From the NCBI GenBank assembly GCA_016187365.1, contig JACPJX010000065.1:1-10866 (forward strand): a stretch of DNA of 10,866 nt. The letters run 5' to 3'. This stretch comes from Candidatus Aenigmatarchaeota archaeon (GTDB taxonomy: Archaea; Aenigmatarchaeota; Aenigmatarchaeia; GW2011-AR5). Below are positions 6,455-10,866 of this stretch, piece by piece. The position numbers were made by a program, and so were the translations under genes. The notes beneath the pieces are model-generated. The model searched no databases. It had not been told where the DNA came from and saw nothing but the letters and a program-made list of their open reading frames with translations. Within the stretch, counting starts at the first letter, position 1. Every line of letters begins with the position of its first letter.

Positions 6455-6490
6455 CTGAGAAGTAAGAGTCAACAATAACATTTTCAGAAA

Positions 6491-6500
6491 GCTTTATAAG
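6491..6500 (-). promoter_or_regulatory. Possible TATA box for the PIN-ATPase message
   Basis: The minus strand reads CTTATAAAGC. A start near 6470 would give a leader of about 165 nt containing all three hairpins. Other AT-rich TATA-like stretches on the same strand (6506-6516, 6520-6530) are alternatives. Confidence 0.4.
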
Positions 6501-6520
6501 ATGTTATTTATATTCTGCAA

Positions 6521-6529
6521 AATATAAAA
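6521..6529 (+). promoter_or_regulatory. TATA box for the 28-aa zinc-ribbon gene
   Basis: AATATAAAA lies about 35 bases before the ATG at 6561, predicting transcription from about 6550 and a near-leaderless message. It is back to back with the minus-strand TATA candidates. Confidence 0.45.
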
Positions 6530-6560
6530 TCCTATTAAGTGGGAAAAATATCATATCCTT

Positions 6561-6647
6561 ATGAAATGCATGGAGTGTGGCTCCTCCAGTTTTGTGCTGG
6601 AGATGGGAATAAGATTCTGCAGGGAATGCGGAATTGCCAATGCATGA
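6561..6647 (+). CDS. Micro zinc-ribbon protein, 28 aa
   Basis: The frame reads MKCMECGSSSFVLEMGIRFC and ends RECGIANA. Cys3/Cys6 and Cys20/Cys23 (13 residues between pairs) are the four ligands of a minimal zinc ribbon; the CxxCGS start and the CxxCG second knuckle match the two micro-ribbons encoded at 1335-1586. No ribosome site is visible, but a TATA box at 6521-6529 would make the message near-leaderless, a normal archaeal arrangement. It is divergent from the PIN-ATPase gene. It is barely larger than the domain itself, so chance cannot be fully excluded, but four cysteines in the right pattern over 28 codons, with a start, a stop and a promoter, argue for a real gene. Function unknown. 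Confidence 0.6.
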   Translation: MKCMECGSSSFVLEMGIRFCRECGIANA

Positions 6648-6734
6648 CATTCTGTTGCCCGGAGGCATTTTATCTATTTGAATGACTGCAACGAACTTCT
6701 GAAGTCTGGTATTCGGCTGTTTTCATCATCTTAT
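6648..6734. other. Short non-coding stretch before the MITE-like element
   Basis: I see no convincing gene, promoter or hairpin here. The sequence CTTATGAAATG at 6730-6740 repeats the start-codon context of the 28-aa zinc-ribbon gene (6558-6568). Confidence 0.4.
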
Positions 6735-6742
6735 GAAATGTG
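6735..6742. repeat. Target site duplication, left copy
   Basis: GAAATGTG directly abuts the left end of the 132-bp inverted-repeat element and is identical to the right copy at 6875-6882. Confidence 0.85.
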
Positions 6743-6874
6743 GGCTCTGTAGAAATGCTCGACAGAAAGCATCGACGTAGCGGTATACGCATTGATGCGT
6801 ATACCGCAGCTAGAGGCATTGTGGATACACAATGCCTCTCACGTCGATGCTTTTACTAGGTTTTCTACAGAGCC
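6743..6874. mobile_element. 132-bp MITE-like element with perfect 13-bp terminal inverted repeats
   Basis: The ends are GGCTCTGTAGAAA (6743-6755) and its exact reverse complement (6862-6874), flanked by identical 8-bp direct repeats GAAATGTG, as left by transposition. Nothing inside can code for a transposase, so it would move only with help from a full element elsewhere. The end sequence GG-CTGT and the 8-bp duplication recall the IS6/IS26 family, but I cannot confirm the family. Inside are three more near-perfect stems: AAAGCATCGACGT with its complement (6766-6778/6841-6853), a 13-bp hairpin (6780-6807) and a 12-bp hairpin with a GATA loop (6812-6839). Together they fold into a three-way junction. 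The family assignment is inference; the repeats are directly visible. Confidence 0.85.
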
Positions 6875-6882
6875 GAAATGTG
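6875..6882. repeat. Target site duplication, right copy
   Basis: GAAATGTG directly abuts the right end of the element and is identical to 6735-6742. From 6883 to 6967 I see no gene or structure. Confidence 0.85.
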
Positions 6883-6967
6883 ATTTTTCGGGGATACCGA
6901 ATATTAAAGAGATGATTTTAACAAATTTGCAGGCAGGTCATAGATTTCTGGATGTGAATGACGGCAA

Positions 6968-7303
6968 TCAGCGCTTCTTTTCCGCGAGACCTTCCTTCGC
7001 CGCCTCGCGTATCAGGTTGAAGTTCTCCTTCAGTTCTTTCCTCGCGGGCTCGACGAAGCCGCGCAAGTCGTCCGACAGCGCGGAGTCATAGAGCCTGTCA
7101 AGAAGTTTCTTGTAGGAACCCAGGAGGTAATCCCGGTCTTTCTTCAGCTGCATGTTCTCTTTCTGCATCCGAAGGACGATGTCCCTGAACAGCCTGAAGT
7201 TCTCCTCGCCGCGCTCCAGCCTTGAGTCAAGCTTCCGCTCCATTGCCCGCATCCTTTTGTCGAGGTTTTTCACCCTGTCGTCCTTCGTCGTGAATATGTC
7301 CAT
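6968..7303 (-). CDS. Cytoplasmic coiled-coil protein, 111 aa
   Basis: I do not recognise a family. The protein is highly charged and almost wholly helical-looking. Heptad-like stretches run from DDRVKNLDKRMRAMERKL to MQKENMQLKKDRDYLL (about 8-70), followed by a second helical half ending AAKEGLAEKKR. No signal peptide or membrane segment is present, and there is no cysteine. The ATG at 7303 is chosen because GGTGAT stands 4 bases before it; the adjacent ATG at 7306 is too close to that site. The start overlaps the upstream stop codon (TGATG), so translation is coupled to the 107-aa pilin-like gene. As last gene of the operon it could be a cytoplasmic partner or scaffold for the membrane proteins encoded before it, but that is inference from position. 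Confidence 0.82.
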   Translation of the reverse strand: MDIFTTKDDRVKNLDKRMRAMERKLDSRLERGEENFRLFRDIVLRMQKENMQLKKDRDYLLGSYKKLLDRLYDSALSDDLRGFVEPARKELKENFNLIREAAKEGLAEKKR

Positions 7304-7626
7304 CATATCACCGGCTTGGGGCAGAATATGCAGCACTTCTTTATGCAGACTTTATCGTCTTCGCCGACTGTGCACAGCTTCAGCGCCGTTGTGCATATGT
7401 CAGTCTTCAGTCTACTGAGTTCATTGCCATTGACGCCCGTCAAATCCTCGCACTTCGGCTCTGCTGTCGCTATCCTTCCGCACAGTTCGTTGCGCTCCCT
7501 CTGCAGGCTTATCTCTTGCTGCGCCGGCCCGGACTGGCTAGTGAAGAAAAACAGCAGTATGGTCAGGACGAGCACCGCAAGTATTATGTATATCACGGTT
7601 TCTATCGCTATCGAGATGCCCTTCAT
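7303..7626 (-). CDS. Cys-rich pilin-like protein with class III signal peptide, 107 aa
   Basis: The N-terminus MKG-ISIAIETVIYIILAVLVLTILLFFF fits a class III (prepilin-peptidase) signal: a short basic leader ending in Gly, Glu at +6, then a hydrophobic helix that would pack in a pilus-like core or stay in the membrane. The outer part (about 31-107) is small and carries 8 cysteines (49, 59, 78, 85, 94, 98, 99, 102), ending KKCCIFCPKPVI, so it is probably held by disulfides outside the cell. It starts 13 bases after the peptidase gene with GGTGAT upstream, and its stop overlaps the start of the coiled-coil gene. Much shorter than most archaeal pilins, it could be a minor pilin or assembly partner. 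The family name is not recognised. Confidence 0.85.
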   Translation of the reverse strand: MKGISIAIETVIYIILAVLVLTILLFFFTSQSGPAQQEISLQRERNELCGRIATAEPKCEDLTGVNGNELSRLKTDICTTALKLCTVGEDDKVCIKKCCIFCPKPVI

Positions 7627-7639
7627 TTTTCATATCACC

Positions 7640-9895
7640 TTATATCTGGCCTGTTTCTATCTGGATATTCCAGCTGCCGGATGTGCATATCGCATGCGTA
7701 AATTCTCCTATTTCAATCCTGTCGCCTTCGTTTTTCCCGCTTTCCGGGGCAAGCCCTTCTATCTTATTTGCCTCGCCGCATGTATATAACTTTGGATACG
7801 AAATCTGGACGGAAGGCTCGGGGAAGCAGCCGATATTATAAGCGTCGTCCAGCCTGAACAACTGCGCCCCGCTCCATTTCTGGCAGTCTATCGCCGGCAG
7901 GTAGTCCTCGGCCTTTATATGCAGCTGCAGAGGCATCTTTTCGAATGTGTTTACTTCCTCGTCGTAGAAATAATAGCCGTTTTCTGTCACTTCGGTAGTT
8001 ATTGAAGAATCGTCGTCGGACCTGCCCCCCAATTCACACGCATTGAGCGTGCTGTCGGCGCACTTTATGAATTCGCACGGCTCAAGATTGTTGCCGTCCT
8101 TATCCGCTATCTCGAAGTGCAGGTGCTTTGCAGTTGAGCTGCCGGTGTCGCCCATCGTGCCTATCCTCCGGCCCGGAGATATTTCCTGCCCCTGAGAAAC
8201 ATCTATGGCATCAAGATGGGCATACAATGAATAATAGACGACATCGCCTTTCTCATGTTTTAGTTTGACGAAATTTCCGTATCGCCCGCCGCACGCCGTA
8301 TCGTCCAGAGGGCAGTTGGTGTTTGTTTCTTCGACAATTATTTTGAAATCTGTATCATCCGGGTCTCCGCTTGCCCTGACTTCATTCGTGAAGCCAGCAT
8401 TGCCCGGTTCTTTGCTCCCGATGTCAAGGCCTTTGTGCAGCCTTCTGCCTTTTTCAGAGCTTCTGGCCTCGTTGAAACAACTCGTTACCCTTGTGCTGTC
8501 GGTGGGCCACGACCAGCCGAAAATGCCGCCGCTCCGCTCAAGGCCGCTTTCTATTGGCCGCCCTTGCACCCTCCCCTTGTCCGAAAATATCATGTCAACA
8601 TCATAGTAGAGCGATATGCCCTGCATATTCGGCATTGCGACAAGCTTCATTTCGTTCTTCGCCGTCCCGATTTCAACGCTGTCTTTTGGCTGGATGAGAA
8701 TTATCATGTCGTAAATCCTCTGCATGTAGCCTTCAGCGGTATCGCCTGTGGATACTATACTTATTTCGGATGTGGCAGGATCTTTTCCCAAAATAAAAGG
8801 AATGTATGCATAGCCTTCCTCCATGCCTGCGGTTTTTTGCCGCATTATAGCGAGGAAGCCCACGGCATCTGCCGCGCTCTGGAGCATGTCGCTGAATTTT
8901 GTCTCAAGGCGCACACCATGCTCAAGCCTTGTCTGCAGGCTGCTTGTTGAAGAGGAAAGCGAGATATCGTGCGAAACCCTGTTTTCAACTTCTGAATCGC
9001 TCACGAGGAAATCTGAGATGATATCCGTGTTTTCCTCCGGCTGCGGGTCGTCTCCTATGCGTATCCTCGCGCTGTTGGCTTCCAAGTCCCTCTCTATGTA
9101 TTTGTACGACGCGAATGTCCTGTTGAAGAAATGCGCCGCCAGTATCCTGTCCGGGACGCACAACGTCTGGACACTCCCTGATGAATATTTCCTTTCAGGG
9201 GCGTATTCTGTGTCGTCCGCTATTTCAACGGAGCCCGGGACTGCTGTATCCTCGCCTTCCTGCAGCAGCGTCTGGCACGCTGCGTCGGAATATTTGTCTA
9301 TCCTGCACGACAATGAGTAGGTTTCCTTTTCGTTTATTGTATGCGATAAGACAAGCTTCTGTACGCCGACCGGCCGGATTTCTGTGCAGCCTGACGGCCC
9401 GATTTGTGTCGTTGTCAGGTCAGGCTTCGACATACTGCATGAAAGCGTGGCATATACGGACTCGCTGCCGCTATTGATGCCGTAGGTTTCTATGCTGAAA
9501 GCCTCGCCAACTTTCGCTCTTGAAGGGAATATCACGGGAAATATTATAAATTTTGACGCGTCTGCAATGGAATTGGTTCCCTGATACCAGTAGCCCTGCC
9601 GCATCCTGTCCGAGTCGGAGCCGCATCCGAGGCCGCCGAAGCCTGCCGCGAACAGCGTCTGCACCGTTGACACGTACCAGGTCGTGTAGAGGGATCTGTT
9701 GAGGAGGTTGAATGTGTTCGAGAGCTTCGACAACTCCAGGGCGCCGGCGTTCATCATGATGTTCTTCTCGGTGCTCTTCGACACCAGGCTCAGGAATATG
9801 CCGAGGAAGAACAGCATCAGTATTATGTAAATCAGCACCTCGATTTCGGTCGCCGCCCCTTTCTTTCTCCTGTTCTTTCTCCTGCGCAGCATCAT
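7640..9895 (-). CDS. Pilin-anchored M23 (LytM-type) metallopeptidase, 751 aa
   Basis: The N-terminus is basic (MMLRRRKNRRKKG) followed by AATEIEVLIYIILMLFFLGIFLSLV, a class III-type leader ending in Gly with Glu at +6 and a membrane helix. A long extracytoplasmic region of unknown fold (about 45-460) follows, then a peptidase M23 domain (about 465-610). That domain carries HKGLDIG (His487, Asp491), YAHL (His560) and HLHFEI (His591, His593), so the zinc ligands (His487, Asp491, His593) and catalytic histidines are all intact. A C-terminal Cys-containing region follows. There are 16 cysteines in total. M23 enzymes usually cut peptidoglycan cross-links, which archaea lack, so the target could be a pseudomurein or other wall, surface proteins, or bacteria. 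The ATG overlaps the upstream stop (ATGA). Confidence 0.92.
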   Translation of the reverse strand: MMLRRRKNRRKKGAATEIEVLIYIILMLFFLGIFLSLVSKSTEKNIMMNAGALELSKLSNTFNLLNRSLYTTWYVSTVQTLFAAGFGGLGCGSDSDRMRQGYWYQGTNSIADASKFIIFPVIFPSRAKVGEAFSIETYGINSGSESVYATLSCSMSKPDLTTTQIGPSGCTEIRPVGVQKLVLSHTINEKETYSLSCRIDKYSDAACQTLLQEGEDTAVPGSVEIADDTEYAPERKYSSGSVQTLCVPDRILAAHFFNRTFASYKYIERDLEANSARIRIGDDPQPEENTDIISDFLVSDSEVENRVSHDISLSSSTSSLQTRLEHGVRLETKFSDMLQSAADAVGFLAIMRQKTAGMEEGYAYIPFILGKDPATSEISIVSTGDTAEGYMQRIYDMIILIQPKDSVEIGTAKNEMKLVAMPNMQGISLYYDVDMIFSDKGRVQGRPIESGLERSGGIFGWSWPTDSTRVTSCFNEARSSEKGRRLHKGLDIGSKEPGNAGFTNEVRASGDPDDTDFKIIVEETNTNCPLDDTACGGRYGNFVKLKHEKGDVVYYSLYAHLDAIDVSQGQEISPGRRIGTMGDTGSSTAKHLHFEIADKDGNNLEPCEFIKCADSTLNACELGGRSDDDSSITTEVTENGYYFYDEEVNTFEKMPLQLHIKAEDYLPAIDCQKWSGAQLFRLDDAYNIGCFPEPSVQISYPKLYTCGEANKIEGLAPESGKNEGDRIEIGEFTHAICTSGSWNIQIETGQI

Positions 9896-10791
9896 CCTAT
9901 GGTCACCTCCAGGGCGCCGCCGCCTCCGTAATGCCTCGTCCTGTTGAACAGCAGGGGCGTCTGCGCCGTCGACGAGAAGCCGGAGGCGCTGAGGCTTCCC
10001 GGCCTGACAGGCACGCAGCAGATGGGGGTAAGGCTTTTCTGCCCGACATCCGTAACGATCAGGTTGATGTAATCGGGATTAGGATTGGAATCTCTGCACG
10101 AATTGTCCGGGTAATAAACGCGCCCGTCAGGGCATAACGGGAGCCTTGACATTGTAGATGAAGCGATGCCTGCCGAGCACACCCCGGCATCGCTTGGCCC
10201 GCACCTTGTTATCTCTATCGTCCTGCCGTCATGCTCTTCTGTAGGGCGACTAACTTCCTTGCAGCATGTCTGCCAGAAGCCGCATGAATTGTCTGCATCA
10301 GGTATTTCATCCCTCCCGAGGCTGCATTTGCCGTAATCCTGGTGACCCTTGCTCACGCACACGCCATCAGGCAGTTTGTTTCCGTCGTCATCTGTGCCGC
10401 ACCCCCTCAACTGGTTGTCGAGCGCCAGCGCGCTTGACCTGCCGTTCTTTATCTCGATGAAATACATGTTGAAATTGTACATATCCACGAGCGATCTCAG
10501 CCCTTCAGGCATTTTTGATGCGGATGCATTTTCCACCGAGCCGGTTACCGCGCTTTGGAGCGCCTGTTCGAAGAACTGCCTGTCGTCTATGTTATAGAAG
10601 GAAAGCGTATGGCTCAACAGGAAAGGCTTCGTGGCGAAGTTCACGAACTCGAGCGAGTACGCGGCAGGCGAGGCGCCCTTTATCGGTGAAATGCCGGAAT
10701 ACGAGACGGATATGAGCGCTATCGCCAGAACAAAGACTAGCACGATAATTGTTCCCCCGATTTCTTCTGTGAGCGACGACTGTCCTTTCAT
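9892..10791 (-). CDS. Pilin-like protein with two tandem six-cysteine modules, 299 aa
   Basis: The protein starts MKG-QSSLTEEIGGTIIVLVFVLAIALI, a class III-type signal with Gly at -1, Glu at +6 and a hydrophobic helix. An extracellular region follows, without cysteine to about residue 130. Then come 12 cysteines arranged as two similar modules. The first is Cys131...GVC145, Cys156-SLGR...NSC170, CysCys176-177. The second is Cys197...GVC205, Cys220-PDGR...NSC232, CysCys258-259. Disulfide-stabilised modules outside the cell are the likely reading; no named family is recognised. Its ATG (10791) overlaps the preceding stop by ATGA and has GGAGG and GAGGAG just upstream. Its stop overlaps the start of the M23 peptidase, so it may be a co-assembling pilin-like partner of that enzyme. 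Confidence 0.87.
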   Translation of the reverse strand: MKGQSSLTEEIGGTIIVLVFVLAIALISVSYSGISPIKGASPAAYSLEFVNFATKPFLLSHTLSFYNIDDRQFFEQALQSAVTGSVENASASKMPEGLRSLVDMYNFNMYFIEIKNGRSSALALDNQLRGCGTDDDGNKLPDGVCVSKGHQDYGKCSLGRDEIPDADNSCGFWQTCCKEVSRPTEEHDGRTIEITRCGPSDAGVCSAGIASSTMSRLPLCPDGRVYYPDNSCRDSNPNPDYINLIVTDVGQKSLTPICCVPVRPGSLSASGFSSTAQTPLLFNRTRHYGGGGALEVTIG

Positions 10792-10866
10792 CTCCTCGCC
10801 TCCAGGCAGAATACTATGGAATCAACCTCGTCCGGATTTGCCGCAAGGTTGTTCTTCGCCAGTTCG
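10788..10866 (-). CDS. C-terminal end of an unidentified protein, cut by the window edge
   Basis: Only the last 25 residues are visible, reading ELAKNNLAANPDEVDSIVF and ending CLEARR before a TGA that overlaps the ATG of the 299-aa gene. The overlap shows it belongs to the same operon, upstream of the pilin-like genes. Too little is visible to name it. Confidence 0.7.
   Translation of the reverse strand, partial: ELAKNNLAANPDEVDSIVFCLEARR

Noticed and set aside
6733..6780. Plus-strand frame MKCGLCRNARQKAST, which looks like half a zinc knuckle
   Set aside because: Most of it is the terminal repeat of the inserted element; the pre-insertion frame (MKCDFSG...) has no second cysteine pair.
6792..7091. 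99-aa plus-strand open frame running from the element into the coiled-coil gene
   Set aside because: Its first part is palindrome sequence and its last part is the antisense of a convincing coiled-coil gene; no ribosome site or TATA box.

Overview
The window looks archaeal. Ribosome binding sites of the GGTGA(T) type precede several genes. AT-rich TATA boxes sit at archaeal spacing. The tRNA gene has introns in bulge-helix-bulge (BHB) settings and no encoded CCA. There are class III (prepilin-peptidase type) signal peptides, an archaeal PIN-ATPase-KH fusion protein and proteins very rich in N-glycosylation sequons. Several introns at unusual tRNA positions, together with many small or unfamiliar secreted proteins, make a DPANN archaeon (for example Micrarchaeota-like) a reasonable guess, but that lineage call is inference.

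Layout. 1-1050 (+): the 3' part of hisS (histidyl-tRNA synthetase), followed by a 77-aa unknown gene. 1335-1586 (-): two tiny zinc-ribbon genes in tandem, both too short for usual gene-length cut-offs. 1698-4228 (-): a two-gene surface-protein operon. One product is secreted and extremely rich in Asn/Thr/Ser. The other is membrane-anchored, with a Cys-rich head, a beta-sandwich-like domain, a coiled coil, a transmembrane segment and a basic tail. 4279-4456 (-): a tRNA-Arg(CCU) gene cut by three introns of 14, 31 and 58 nt, which assemble into a perfect 75-nt cloverleaf. 4500-6302 (-): the PIN-ATPase-KH protein, preceded by an unusually structured leader. 6303-6967: a 665-bp control and accessory region holding three hairpins, divergent TATA boxes, a third tiny zinc-ribbon gene (+) and a 132-bp MITE-like element with perfect 13-bp inverted ends and an exact 8-bp target duplication.

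6968-10866 (-): a tightly packed, overlapping operon. It encodes the end of an unknown protein, a pilin-like protein with two tandem six-cysteine modules, a 751-aa pilin-anchored M23 (LytM-type) metallopeptidase, a 107-aa Cys-rich pilin-like protein and a cytoplasmic coiled-coil protein. The three membrane proteins share a Gly-ending prepilin leader with Glu at +6, and all have even cysteine counts. They probably act together at the cell surface.

The points most worth following are the triple-intron tRNA, the MITE-like element, the pilin-anchored peptidase operon and the family of micro zinc ribbons.
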